Source of the DNA: CAZOMR01 sp964580655
GTDB lineage: Bacteria; RBG-13-61-14; CAZOMR01
Assembly: GCA_964580655.1 (NCBI GenBank)
Contig: CAZOMR010000002.1
Location: 1 to 37,146 of the forward strand
Length of the DNA stretch: 37,146 bases
Direction of reading: 5' to 3'
This document shows positions 14,907-23,377 of this stretch, in pieces. The notes beneath the pieces are model-generated. The model saw nothing but the letters and a program-made list of their open reading frames with translations. It searched no databases and had not been told where the DNA came from. Each line of letters opens with the position of its first letter. Position 1 is the stretch's first letter. The translations under genes and the position numbers were made by a program.

Positions 14907-16190
14907 ATGGCAAAAATCTTTTTGGAACAGGCCGGCAGGATCGCGGTCACAAGGACCAAGGAATCGCCCAAGGGCACTCCGCAGGCCGCTAACGGTGTCA
15001 CCATGGATTTCGATTCCGGCTCGGGTCTGGGACTGGAGAGGATTATTGAGGATGACCGCGACCTGATCACAGGGAGCGAAACTCCGGGCAACATCTTTTA
15101 CGCAAGCCACACTGCGGCAGGAGGGCTCAGCCAGAAGAGGGCAAAACCTGATTTGCTCACTTTTGTCCTGGCACATTTCTTCGGCAACTGCGAGTCCACC
15201 TCGGTAAGCACCAGCGCCTATCGGCATACCATAACCCCGCTCGCGGATATAGATCACCCCGGCTTTACCCTTATACAGCGCCGTGGGAATTCAATCTTGA
15301 AAGAGCGCTACTCAGGCAACCACATAGAGGGATTTACACTGGAGCTTGGAGAAAGCTGGGTCAGCATTTCAGCGGACATCAAAGGCTGGGGCAAACGCGA
15401 GGTCAATTACGAGCATGAGATAGTATCAGCCGAGGCCAACTCGACCCAGATCACACTTGCCGAAAATGCCGTGGAAGGCGCAGACGATGCAGAGCGCCTG
15501 GAGAATGTGTTCCGGGTCCGGGCCAGGGATGTGGGAGAAGACCACTGGACTCATGCCCCGGTCTCAAGCGTATCCTCGGATACGCCGGCTGTCATTACTC
15601 TGGCCACAGCCATAGGCACATCCACCGACTCCATTGATTTCCATGTGGACTACATCCCGGAGGAGCCGGACTGGTGTAGTTTTCCAGAAAGAATTGACGA
15701 GTCCCCGCTCAAGCTGATGGACGCCAGGGTTATAGTGGACGGGTATTACAACGGCGAGGAGGTGCTCGGGGGACAAGTTCTTCCCGGTAAAGTACTTAGC
15801 TTTTCCCTCCAGGGGAGCAATGAGATAGACATCCGACATGTTCCGGATGCATCAGGCGCTCTCCACGCAGGTGAAAGCTTGCGCGGCGGAAGACTGGTAA
15901 CCGTTAAGATTACTGAAAAGCTAAAGGATACGATCCGGCAATACCAGCAGGACCATGCGGAAGCAGAGTCCCTGTCAGTATACCTTCAGCTTCGCGGAGC
16001 CGAGATTGATCCGGGAAGCGGGATATACTTCGGCGCGGACATCATGCTCCCCAAATGCGGGATTCTCAATGCTCCGATCACGGTATCGGGAAAATACCTT
16101 GCACAAGAAGGTGACTTGATCGTGCTTGATGACGGCACTTATGACGGGGTCATCATCAAATGTTATAACCAGCAGGCGAGCTACCTTTAA
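14907..16190 (+). CDS. phage tail tube protein
   Basis: A 427-aa beta-rich protein directly upstream of the tail chaperone frameshift gene, the normal place of the tube protein. It contains strands typical of the tube fold (KERYSGNHIEGFTLELGES, WVSISADIKGWGKREVNYE, and LSFSLQGSNEIDIRHVPD). An insertion of about 80 residues near 195-275 (TQITLAENAVEGADD to STDSIDFHVDY) looks like an extra Ig-like surface domain. At 427 aa it is much longer than the usual 150-300 aa siphophage tube. AAGGAG precedes the ATG by 9 nt. Polymerises as the central tube of a non-contractile tail; no sheath gene is present. Confidence 0.7.
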   Translation: MAKIFLEQAGRIAVTRTKESPKGTPQAANGVTMDFDSGSGLGLERIIEDDRDLITGSETPGNIFYASHTAAGGLSQKRAKPDLLTFVLAHFFGNCESTSVSTSAYRHTITPLADIDHPGFTLIQRRGNSILKERYSGNHIEGFTLELGESWVSISADIKGWGKREVNYEHEIVSAEANSTQITLAENAVEGADDAERLENVFRVRARDVGEDHWTHAPVSSVSSDTPAVITLATAIGTSTDSIDFHVDYIPEEPDWCSFPERIDESPLKLMDARVIVDGYYNGEEVLGGQVLPGKVLSFSLQGSNEIDIRHVPDASGALHAGESLRGGRLVTVKITEKLKDTIRQYQQDHAEAESLSVYLQLRGAEIDPGSGIYFGADIMLPKCGILNAPITVSGKYLAQEGDLIVLDDGTYDGVIIKCYNQQASYL

Positions 16191-16202
16191 CAAGGAAAGC
16201 AG

Positions 16203-16589
16203 ATGGCTTATTTGAAAAAGACTGAAGGAGTGCTTTTGATCGAACTGGGCAAAAAGAGGGTTCATCTTCGCTATCGCCAGCCCACAGTGGATGAGATGCT
16301 TAGTGCTTTGGCAATGAAATACCAGTCCCACGATCCGGAGCAACAGGCGGAAGATATCCTGCGGGCCAACCTTGAACTGGGGTTCAATTGTCTTGAGGGG
16401 CTTATAAGCGGGGAGCTGATGATTGACTCAGGCCGCGGACCAGAGTCTTTAAGCAGTGAACCGGGACAGGAAGGTTACAGGCAGGACTGGAAAGAGAGTG
16501 TCAGGAATTCCTTTCCAGCTTTGCTCGTGGCCCTGGGCCAGCATCTCTCGGACATTCCCACCCGCATCGAGGAACTTAAAAAAAAATAG
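16203..16589 (+). CDS. tail assembly chaperone, 0-frame product (lambda gpG-like)
   Basis: A 128-aa protein between the tail tube and tape-measure slots. Its gene ends in a run of nine A and TAG (CTT AAA AAA AAA TAG), the hallmark of G/GT-type tail chaperones. Helical sequence with LRYRQPTVDEMLSALAM, and a Lys-rich end. In lambda the G protein and the rarer GT frameshift product wrap the tape measure during tail assembly in the cytoplasm. AAGGAAAG lies ahead of the ATG. See the -1 extension at 16586-16876. Confidence 0.75.
   Translation: MAYLKKTEGVLLIELGKKRVHLRYRQPTVDEMLSALAMKYQSHDPEQQAEDILRANLELGFNCLEGLISGELMIDSGRGPESLSSEPGQEGYRQDWKESVRNSFPALLVALGQHLSDIPTRIEELKKK
16578..16586 (+). promoter_or_regulatory. 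slippery A9 site for programmed -1 frameshifting
   Basis: Nine A (16578-16586) follow CTT and directly precede the TAG stop of the chaperone. A -1 slip on AAA-AAA opens a 96-codon reading frame. An A6 or longer run is a strong bacterial slippery site. Confidence 0.75.
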
Positions 16590-16876
16590 AACAGGACATC
16601 CGGGCACTGGCGCAAGGGCCGACTCCGACATGCAAGCATTGTCCGGAAAGGCAAAGCCGCTTTGCACCCTGGACATGCGCAAATTGCCCTGAGGCCACGC
16701 TGGAGAAAATGTCGCCGGACACACTCTGGCTTCTCATAATTCGCCACTTGCGAAAGGCCGGGTACCCCGTGGAAAAAAATCAACTCGGATTCCTCGATTG
16801 GATCAAACTGGGAATCATCGAGATGATCCTGGAACAGCTTGAGTCCGGGCAAGGAGTAACTTATGAAAGACTTTGA
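16586..16876 (+). CDS. -1 frameshift extension of the tail chaperone (GT-like), zinc-knuckle type
   Basis: After a -1 slip translation continues IEQDIRALAQGPTPTCKHC and ends at TGA 16874-16876, adding 96 residues for a total of about 224 aa. It has no good independent start near its beginning, which argues for frameshifting. It contains CKHC and CANC, a likely zinc-binding pair, followed by a helical domain with LWLLIIRHLRKAGYPVEK and GFLDWIKLGIIEMILEQL. It overlaps the 5' end of the next gene by 14 bp. In lambda-like tails the T part binds the tube protein while G binds the tape measure. The Cys pairs are not a feature of lambda gpT. Confidence 0.7.
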   Translation: MEQDIRALAQGPTPTCKHCPERQSRFAPWTCANCPEATLEKMSPDTLWLLIIRHLRKAGYPVEKNQLGFLDWIKLGIIEMILEQLESGQGVTYERL

Positions 16877-17498
16877 TGCCGACACGGAGAATTCCTTGGA
16901 CTCCCTGGAGGAAACCCTTCAGGCCAGGGAGATGTTGATCAGGGAGTATGCGGATAGAGAAAAGGCTATTCTTGATCAATCCTCCCAGGACAGGGCGCAG
17001 AAAACCTCTTTTTGGGAAAACTTGATCACCGAGACCAAGATCAACGCCCAGCGTAGCCAGGTTACAAGCTATCAGTCCACGGCCAAGAGCCTGGGCAAAC
17101 TCCTGGGAATAGGGATCAAGGAGCAGGCCAAGGTCATGATTCCCTTTGAGGTCGCAGAGGCGACAAAAGAGATGGCTCAGTTCTTTGCTACTAAAGACCC
17201 GACCCACCTGGCGGCAAGTCTCAAGCACACCCTTGCCATAAGCCAATACGCGGCCGCGGCAAAAACCAGCGCCGGAGCCGGCCAAGGCGCGGCAGGCATG
17301 AGCGGTTCGGCCCCGAGATCCCGAGGCGAAAGGCTCTCCGAAACTCAAAGTGCCCCGGAAGAATCCCTTCATCGCGCCACGGTGGTCGTTAATGTGGGGG
17401 AAGGCGTGGTGATTCATCCCAAGGAATTTGCCCGACAACTGATTGACGGGCTGAACGAAGCCTATCATGACGATGTGCATATTGATTTTGCCACCTGA
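16863..17498 (+). CDS. short tape-measure-like tail protein
   Basis: A 211-aa mostly helical protein in the tape-measure slot. N-terminal coiled coil (SLEETLQAREMLIREYADREKAILDQ), a helical middle, an Ala/Gly-rich linker (about 130-150) and a C-terminal segment HPKEFARQLIDGLNEAYHDD. Known tape-measure proteins are usually 600-2000 aa; this is close in size to the very short tape measure of the Rhodobacter gene transfer agent. At about 1.5 A per residue it would give a tail of around 30 nm. No membrane-spanning segment is obvious. The ATG at 16863 lies within the chaperone extension. A tail-tip accessory protein is the alternative. Confidence 0.55.
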   Translation: MKDFDADTENSLDSLEETLQAREMLIREYADREKAILDQSSQDRAQKTSFWENLITETKINAQRSQVTSYQSTAKSLGKLLGIGIKEQAKVMIPFEVAEATKEMAQFFATKDPTHLAASLKHTLAISQYAAAAKTSAGAGQGAAGMSGSAPRSRGERLSETQSAPEESLHRATVVVNVGEGVVIHPKEFARQLIDGLNEAYHDDVHIDFAT

Positions 17499-17527
17499 AG
17501 AGACCGAAGGCTCCAGAGGAGGTGACA

Positions 17528-18769
17528 ATGGCAATCAACGTAAAACCGATCATTGCTTATGACAATAAAGTAGCCGGGGCCACGCTCACCGCGAGCAGTG
17601 AGGCCACTGGATACCCGAAGGAGAACCTGCGGGACTGGCGGACATATACGCGCTGGAAGGGCACACAGGCGAACTCAGAGGGTGATATTACCCAGTTGTT
17701 GGAAGATGATTTAGAATCTTTCGGAAAGCCAAGTGGAACATACAAATTAGGCCAGACATTTCTGCTGTCTGGCACAAGCATTATCACAAAGATAACGGTC
17801 AAGCTCAAAAAAATAAATAATCCTGAGGATAGAGTCAAATGTGCTTTATATTCCACCATCGGCTCACCGCCAATACCTGACACTCTTTTAGTGTCTTCAG
17901 ATGACGAGGCAAATCCTACGGATTCTTTTGCAGAATACACTTTTTATTTCTGTCATGAATTGACCGCTGGAATTTATGCGCTTGTCCTCTATCGCACCGG
18001 TGACCTAGATGACACCAATTATTATCAGGTCCGTTTGAAAAGTGACAATCCCTATACAGACGGGAATTTAGTAGAAGATCACCTCTCCGGGTGGGGGTAT
18101 TCGTCCAGTCATGACATGTATTTCAAGGTTGAATTCACCGCCGCATCCGAATGGTTAAAGATAGATGCGGGAGAAGGTGAGACCCTTACTGTCTCCTGTC
18201 TCGGCATATCAGGACATGATCTCTATACGCAGGGCGCGGAGAATATAGTCCTCCAATTCAGCGATGACGATAGTGGCTGGACTAACTGTCTTTCACCCTT
18301 CACACCGAGCGACGATAGTACAATATTCAAGACCTTCGCTATAACCACGCATCGCTACTTTCGTCTCCTGATTCCGTCATGCTATACGGCATCGCCTCAG
18401 ATAGGGGTGCTCTTCATCGGTTCTTATTTTTCCTTTCCAGTCTACCCTGACCCCGGGTTTGACCCGGACGGCCAGGAAAAGGAGTTCAAAGGACAATGGA
18501 GCCGCGAGGGGCATCTACTCGGCATGATCAGCAAATATACGCGCCGGGAAATCTCTGTCCGGTTTCAGCGGCTCACCCCGGATTTTCTCGCTAATACCTT
18601 TATCCCATTCTGGCAAAATCATGTTCCTTCACCCTTCTTCTGGGCCTGGGACACCACCAATCATCCCGAGGAAGTTTATCTCGTGGCGCTGGCCAGGGGA
18701 CGGCTGTCCATGCCTTACACCGCGAACACAAGGTCCCTGGATCTGAACCTTGTGGGAGTGAAGGAATGA
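17528..18769 (+). CDS. distal-tail / baseplate protein with embedded beta-sandwich binding domain
   Basis: A 413-aa protein in the distal-tail position. The N-terminal part (KVAGATLTASSEATGYPKEN, then LRDWRTYTRWK) resembles an F5/8 type C/discoidin-like start. Into it is set a beta domain of about 150 residues (YKLGQTFLLSGTSIITKITV to HELTAGIYALVLYRTGD). That pattern is like the 'anchor R' beta-sandwich. The C-terminal third (GQEKEFKGQWSREGHLLGM, VYLVALARGRLSMPYTANTR) suits a ring-forming tail protein. The ATG at 17528 is preferred over GTG 17522 because GGAGGTGA immediately precedes it. Its stop overlaps the next ATG (ATGA). The binding domain may recognise host surface sugars. Confidence 0.55.
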   Translation: MAINVKPIIAYDNKVAGATLTASSEATGYPKENLRDWRTYTRWKGTQANSEGDITQLLEDDLESFGKPSGTYKLGQTFLLSGTSIITKITVKLKKINNPEDRVKCALYSTIGSPPIPDTLLVSSDDEANPTDSFAEYTFYFCHELTAGIYALVLYRTGDLDDTNYYQVRLKSDNPYTDGNLVEDHLSGWGYSSSHDMYFKVEFTAASEWLKIDAGEGETLTVSCLGISGHDLYTQGAENIVLQFSDDDSGWTNCLSPFTPSDDSTIFKTFAITTHRYFRLLIPSCYTASPQIGVLFIGSYFSFPVYPDPGFDPDGQEKEFKGQWSREGHLLGMISKYTRREISVRFQRLTPDFLANTFIPFWQNHVPSPFFWAWDTTNHPEEVYLVALARGRLSMPYTANTRSLDLNLVGVKE

Positions 18770-20748
18770 GCTACTTCTCGGAGCAGACCAATATTTCAAG
18801 GAAGCCCTGCTGGCTGTTCAAGCTCAAGCTGGATTATTGCCAGAACCAGTTCGGGTCAGCCCCTTGCACCGCAAGCGGCACACCTTGTTATTACACTTAT
18901 TCAACATGCAAGGATAAAGCGAACTTCAGCAAGGGAGAGATGACCTGCAACTACTGCGAGAAACAGGGTCCACGGATACAAGGCGCTTTACCTTATATTC
19001 TCAGCGTGAAGTATATCCCTACTGAGATTGATCCGAAAAACTCAACTACCCGAAGGGGAAATCTCCTTGTCCGTCTTGCCGATGACAAGCCCCTGCCTCT
19101 CGCCAACCCGGATAAAAACCCATCACGCCCTGAAAGTGAAGGCACATACTGGAAGAATCTCCTGGCCCGCAACCCCAATTTCGAGAACCGCATTGCAGAA
19201 TTCTGGCAGGGATTCGAGGGCATTGACCCGGATGAATTCCAGCTATATTTCCGGGGAATCATTGAAAGCATCACCTATATGGAAGGGGAAGTGGAGATCT
19301 CGATCAAGGACATGCTAAAGAAGCTGAAGCGCAAGTCCCATTCAGCCCAGCGGAATGAAAATGTGCTGACGAGCGATTATTCCGGAGGCTCCACAATCTA
19401 TGTTGCCGATGCCTCCGAATTCCCCGATCCATTGGGAAATTTGCATTATCCCTCGCATGAGATCGTCAAGATCGGAGACATGTATGCGAAGTATTCGGGC
19501 AGGAATCTGAGCAATAATACTCTCACCGGAGCAGGCTGGGTCTACGGGTCTTCCGGAACTGTCTTGGCCGGCGAGAAGATTCAGCATGTGCTGGTCTATG
19601 CCACTGACAACAGCGGCATGGACCAGGGTTATCCGGTGGACTGGATTCTGCTGGACCTGATTTGCAATCGAGGAAAGATCAACGGCACTTACCTTGAGTG
19701 CAAGGACCTCGGCGTCACCCTTACAAGTGGGATCAGCGAAAGCGCATCCGCCATCCAGATAAGCAATACCGGGGCTTTCCCAGCCAGAGGCATAGTGCGC
19801 ATTGATGATGAATTGATCCGCTACGACGGCAAATCCGGCTCGGTGTTAACCGCCGTAAAGAGGGGTGAAGGCCGGACACAGGCCACCTCTCATGATTCAG
19901 GCGTATCGGTTCAGCCAACCTCTTTGACTTACGAGGCCGGGTTGTGGATACAGGGATCACTCTTCCGACGCAGAATTATCAAGCCGATCGAAATAGCAAA
20001 GCTTACTCATCAGCTCCGCGAAGCCGCATTGCTCGATGTCTGGCAGACAGAGGAGTGCAAAATTGCGGCCAAGGCCATCGCCCCTCCCTACTGGACAGAG
20101 ACCCCGAAGGAGATCGCTGACGGGTCAAATATGATTGACGGCTCCACCAAGGTCATCAGCAATCACGACCAGCGTCTGACCCGATGTACTGTTTATTATG
20201 ATCCAGACCTTCAGAAAAACGACCCCGGCGAGAAACCGGAAGACTATCAGTGCGTCTGGCTTGTCGTGGACCCGGACATGGAGTCGGAAAACTTTTATGG
20301 AGAAGAAAAAAACAAAACCATCTTCGCCCCCTGGATATATCGTTCTCCCGAAGCCTCTGCCCTGGCCAGTCGGCTTTTGATAAGGTATCGCACCGGAGCC
20401 CCGCTCTTCAAATTCGACCTGGAACTAAAGGATGCCGGGATCAAAGTCGGGGATTTTATCAGGATTACCAGCAAGGATTTCCCGGATGTAACAGGCGCGC
20501 AGAGGGAGGGAATTCTCTTCCAGGTTTTGAAGAAGGTGCCGCGAGGACAAGGTCGCTTTGAATATACTGCGATAGATACGAATTTATCCAGGAGGTATCC
20601 GGTTATTTCTCCGGCAAGCTATGCCGGAGATTATGACGATTACAGTGAAGAGGATCACCGCAGATATGGATGGATCGGCTCCCCCGGGAATCCCCCCGAC
20701 GGGAACAGGGTCGGATCCGATCAGGGTGATGGCTACTACATTTATTGA
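18766..20748 (+). CDS. tail hub / baseplate protein with N-terminal cysteine cluster
   Basis: A 660-aa protein coupled to the distal-tail gene. N-terminal cysteines 15, 25, 34, 41, 48, 61 and 64 lie in a CQNQFGSAPC...CYYTYSTCKDKANFSKG pattern seen in phage tail proteins of the DUF2163/hub type. Lambda gpL and GTA hub proteins bind an iron-sulfur cluster with comparable Cys sets, so metal binding is likely here. Repeated short beta domains follow (STIYVADASEFPDPLGN and SAIQISNTGAFPARGIVRID, each followed by a '..IRYDGKSG..' or '..KYSGRN..' segment). A C-terminal domain LFKFDLELKDAGIKVGDFIR is typical of hub ends. The last 60 residues are Gly/Tyr/Asp-rich. Probably the central hub at the tail tip. 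Confidence 0.65.
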   Translation: MSYFSEQTNISRKPCWLFKLKLDYCQNQFGSAPCTASGTPCYYTYSTCKDKANFSKGEMTCNYCEKQGPRIQGALPYILSVKYIPTEIDPKNSTTRRGNLLVRLADDKPLPLANPDKNPSRPESEGTYWKNLLARNPNFENRIAEFWQGFEGIDPDEFQLYFRGIIESITYMEGEVEISIKDMLKKLKRKSHSAQRNENVLTSDYSGGSTIYVADASEFPDPLGNLHYPSHEIVKIGDMYAKYSGRNLSNNTLTGAGWVYGSSGTVLAGEKIQHVLVYATDNSGMDQGYPVDWILLDLICNRGKINGTYLECKDLGVTLTSGISESASAIQISNTGAFPARGIVRIDDELIRYDGKSGSVLTAVKRGEGRTQATSHDSGVSVQPTSLTYEAGLWIQGSLFRRRIIKPIEIAKLTHQLREAALLDVWQTEECKIAAKAIAPPYWTETPKEIADGSNMIDGSTKVISNHDQRLTRCTVYYDPDLQKNDPGEKPEDYQCVWLVVDPDMESENFYGEEKNKTIFAPWIYRSPEASALASRLLIRYRTGAPLFKFDLELKDAGIKVGDFIRITSKDFPDVTGAQREGILFQVLKKVPRGQGRFEYTAIDTNLSRRYPVISPASYAGDYDDYSEEDHRRYGWIGSPGNPPDGNRVGSDQGDGYYIY

Positions 20749-20802
20749 GCCTGACAGGTCATCCAGATACTTCGGACCTGTAGGATAAGGGGAGACAAGG
20801 AA

Positions 20803-21294
20803 ATGGCATGGGATACGATACAGGCGAGCGAGGTTGATGCCAACAGCCCGCTGAACCAGACACTATTTGACAAGATCAGGAGCAACCTGGACTACCTGGC
20901 AGGTAATTTCATCTGCTTCAGCGGAGACAGCCCCGAATACGAATTAATGGCCGGGGACTCCACTTGGTATGCTGTTAAAAGTGGCAAGATATATGTGCCT
21001 TCTGTTGTTGATTCTCTGGAAATCGCAGTAGAAAACATGTTTGTGGAGGCGGGCGTATCTGGAAGGCTCGTCAGGGTAAGGGTTTCTGATGGGGCAGGAG
21101 GCTGGAACAATTCTGACACTGCGACTCCGGGAAGCGCAGGCTACGCCTGGGCTTTTCTGGCTTGCCCTGCCGAAGGTAGCTTCATCGGTGAAGGTGGCTG
21201 GAGGGACTACGAAGTCCAGATGCGACAGAGTACCCTTCAACCCAAAGGAGCTTATGTGAGAAATATTATTTTTAAAGTAAAGAGTATCAACTAG
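20803..21294 (+). CDS. tail-tip accessory protein, unknown family
   Basis: A 163-aa protein beginning MAWDTIQASEVDANSPLNQTLFDKIRSNLDYL, a start common to small phage tail proteins whose N-terminal helices attach to the tail. The remainder is beta-rich (YAVKSGKIYVPSVVDSLEI, LVRVRVSDGAGGW, YVRNIIFKVKSIN), a fibre- or tip-like domain. The 54-bp gap before it contains ACAGGTC...GACCTGT (a 7-bp inverted repeat). A short fibre or receptor-binding tip is plausible from position; no diagnostic motif. Confidence 0.5.
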   Translation: MAWDTIQASEVDANSPLNQTLFDKIRSNLDYLAGNFICFSGDSPEYELMAGDSTWYAVKSGKIYVPSVVDSLEIAVENMFVEAGVSGRLVRVRVSDGAGGWNNSDTATPGSAGYAWAFLACPAEGSFIGEGGWRDYEVQMRQSTLQPKGAYVRNIIFKVKSIN

Positions 21295-21337
21295 TCGAGC
21301 ACAAGTCCGAAGGATATGGAGTGGTTGATAAGGAGAC

Positions 21338-21652
21338 ATGAGTTTAACAGAGCTCATAATATCATCCCTGGCAGTTGCAATCATGGGCCTGAGTGGAGCG
21401 GTCTATTCTGCATTGAGGTCTAAAGTCATTCGGCTTGAGGACACCAAGGTCGAACGGAATGTCTGCGACGAGCGACATCGGAGCATCTCTGAGGACATTC
21501 AAGAGGTAAAGTCCACGCTCACCGAGGTGAACCAGAGCGTGCGGAGAATCGAGATTCAACTGGCCCGGATGTCCGTAAGACCCTTCGGGTCCGCAGGGTC
21601 CGGAGAACCCGCCAGTCGCATCATAAGCCGGGATGGCCCGCAGAATCTGTAG
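21338..21652 (+). CDS. membrane-anchored coiled-coil lysis-module protein
   Basis: A 104-aa protein with one N-terminal transmembrane helix (about residues 5-26) and a coiled coil (about 30-78: HRSISEDIQEVKSTLTEVNQSVRRIEIQL). It lies between the tail genes and the endolysin, so it may be an accessory holin or XhlA-like factor. AAGGAGA directly precedes the ATG. The C-terminal tail is basic and Gly/Ser-rich. Confidence 0.5.
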   Translation: MSLTELIISSLAVAIMGLSGAVYSALRSKVIRLEDTKVERNVCDERHRSISEDIQEVKSTLTEVNQSVRRIEIQLARMSVRPFGSAGSGEPASRIISRDGPQNL

Positions 21653-21660
21653 GAATAAAC

Positions 21661-22251
21661 ATGGAATTGATTATCATTGACCCGGGACACGGGGGCGATG
21701 ACCCTGGGGCTTTAAACATCGAACTCGGGCTGGAAGAAAAAGCCATTAACCTTGCCGTGGCACAAAAGCTATGGGCTCTGCTCTCAGGCCCATCTTGCGG
21801 AACACTAGTGAGGCTGACAAGAACCAGGGACATCTTTGTCTCGCTTTCGAGCAGGACTGATTATGCCAATCATCTCCAGGAATGTTTCCCGGAGACCAGG
21901 GCACTGTTTGTTTCCCTGCACTGCAATGCCTTTTCTGACCCGGCGGTCAGGGGAGTAGAGGTCTTCCATTATCCGGGTTCAAAATCAGGCCAGCGGCTTG
22001 GAGGATTTGTCCTGGATGCCATTACCAGGGCCTTCCCGGACATGCCATCACGCGGGCTGAAAACAAACCCGAATCTTGCGGTGCTGAGGAGAACCCGGAT
22101 GCCAGCGATCCTGATAGAAATGGAATTCATCTCTAACCCTGATACAGCTCGGCTTCTAGCCAGAGAGACCTTTCAGTGGCAAATGGCGCAAAGCATCCAG
22201 GCCGGAATCCAGTCCTGTCTCAAGCCCGAAGAGTCCGCAGGAATTAGCTGA
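21661..22251 (+). CDS. N-acetylmuramoyl-L-alanine amidase (Amidase_3), endolysin
   Basis: A 196-aa zinc amidase. Zinc ligands are His10 (IIIDPGHGG), Glu25 and His87 (FVSLHCNAF), with the catalytic Glu in ILIEMEFISN (Glu153 or 155). The domain fills the whole protein; there is no signal peptide and no separate wall-binding domain, so export would depend on the holin. It cuts the amide bond between MurNAc and the stem peptide. It sits in the lysis module at the 3' end of the structural operon, 8 nt after the previous gene, with AGGA ahead of its ATG. A host amidase would normally carry a signal peptide. Confidence 0.85.
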   Translation: MELIIIDPGHGGDDPGALNIELGLEEKAINLAVAQKLWALLSGPSCGTLVRLTRTRDIFVSLSSRTDYANHLQECFPETRALFVSLHCNAFSDPAVRGVEVFHYPGSKSGQRLGGFVLDAITRAFPDMPSRGLKTNPNLAVLRRTRMPAILIEMEFISNPDTARLLARETFQWQMAQSIQAGIQSCLKPEESAGIS

Positions 22252-22384
22252 TCTCCTGGTTCCGCGGATGCCCCGGATGCGCCAGTCCGAGGGACCCGGA
22301 GAAAAGGCTTGAGAAAAAACATCCCTGGCAGAAGATCACCTGTCCATGCAGATGGGCCCGGGATTGAGATAAAAGGGACATCCA

Positions 22385-22612
22385 ATGAAGCTTTTCGAAA
22401 AAGATAAAGCATTCAGCAAAACCGCTTTCTGGTTCTCCTGCACCATGGCGCTCACATTGATCTCCACTGCGGCCATCGTCATCAAATACATCCTTGACCC
22501 AGGTCCGGAATTCATCTCAGGGATTCCCGGCATAGCCGGATTACTCGCCGTGCCCAATACGATCCTTGCCGGCGCCTATACATGGGGAAAGAAAATTGAT
22601 CGGCAAACTTAA
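22385..22612 (+). CDS. holin, two transmembrane helices
   Basis: A 75-aa protein with two hydrophobic segments (about 14-36 and 44-66) and charged ends, the size and layout of class II holins. Position after the endolysin supports the call. A 133-bp gap without a clear gene separates them. The next gene begins inside its 3' end. Confidence 0.65.
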   Translation: MKLFEKDKAFSKTAFWFSCTMALTLISTAAIVIKYILDPGPEFISGIPGIAGLLAVPNTILAGAYTWGKKIDRQT

Positions 22613-23324
22613 GATAGCCTTTGCAGGGGTGATTATCCTCGCACTCCTGATTGCAGGAACAGGGATTTACCTGCTATCGCATAAACATAAAGGACTTGTC
22701 CGGGAAAACAAGGGTCTTGCCTCGGAAATCGCGGCGCTCCAGTATCGCCTCAAGCTCACTCAAGAGAAGGCCTCAAAAGTTTTACAAAAGAAAGAGTTCT
22801 ATACAAGTCATGCAGAGCCTTCGGAAAGCCAGGAAAAGCCGCTATCCCAGGTCCCTCTTGACTGTAGCCGCTGTTTTGAATCCACGAAAATGGAAATAGA
22901 ATTGGAGGATGAAAAGGGCTGGTGGAGTTACCATGATCCCAATGCCTTTGATGATAAGCCCGGCACATTCACGCTCACAGACCGCTTCTTTTCCGAAGCT
23001 ATCCCGCCGGCAATACCAGATTACGGTCTATCAGGGAAGAAGCCGGCCGAGTCCCTTGGAGGAACCAGAAGAATCCGCCGAAATTCGGAAAAGGCTATCA
23101 GCGCAGGCATCGGACTATCAGGGTATGAACTGGAAATGTCCTACTCCCCATTCGGCATACAAGGAAAAAACTGGTCTCTCGGAATAGAGCTTCGATCACG
23201 CCTCTTATCATCAAGACCCTTCATGCCATCCAGGTCTTTCGGCACGAACTACTCCAATCAACCGGATTTTAACCCGTATACCCTCCAAGCCGACCTCGGC
23301 CTCGGCATTACTCTCCGCTGGTAA
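22596..23324 (+). CDS. spanin-like protein with beta-rich C-terminal domain
   Basis: About 242 aa. One N-terminal transmembrane helix (KIAFAGVIILALLIAGTGIY), then a coiled coil (HKGLVRENKGLASEIAALQYR), as in an inner-membrane spanin. A DCSRC motif lies in the middle. The last 80 residues are beta-rich and end LGLGITLRW, with an aromatic terminal residue as in outer-membrane beta-barrel strands. It could therefore reach from inner to outer membrane in one chain. Start is uncertain: TTG at 22596 has GGGGAAAG just upstream; TTG 22566 is also in frame. It is the last gene of the element, and 60 bp separate it from mutS2. Confidence 0.5.
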   Translation: MIGKLKIAFAGVIILALLIAGTGIYLLSHKHKGLVRENKGLASEIAALQYRLKLTQEKASKVLQKKEFYTSHAEPSESQEKPLSQVPLDCSRCFESTKMEIELEDEKGWWSYHDPNAFDDKPGTFTLTDRFFSEAIPPAIPDYGLSGKKPAESLGGTRRIRRNSEKAISAGIGLSGYELEMSYSPFGIQGKNWSLGIELRSRLLSSRPFMPSRSFGTNYSNQPDFNPYTLQADLGLGITLRW

Positions 23325-23377
23325 TCTATTTCTATCACTATTCCTTTTCGCTCTCATACTGTGCTAGGATAATCTCA

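Noticed and set aside
16815..17534. 239-codon minus-strand open frame over the tape-measure-like gene.
   Set aside because: The plus-strand gene fits the operon, has a normal helical composition and overlaps its neighbours; the antisense frame does not.
11308..21321. 16-bp exact repeat TCCGAAGGATATGGAG at 11308-11323 and 21306-21321, both in intergenic gaps.
   Set aside because: A single 16-mer match in 37 kb is only mildly improbable, and the surroundings do not align, so I do not call it a regulatory repeat.
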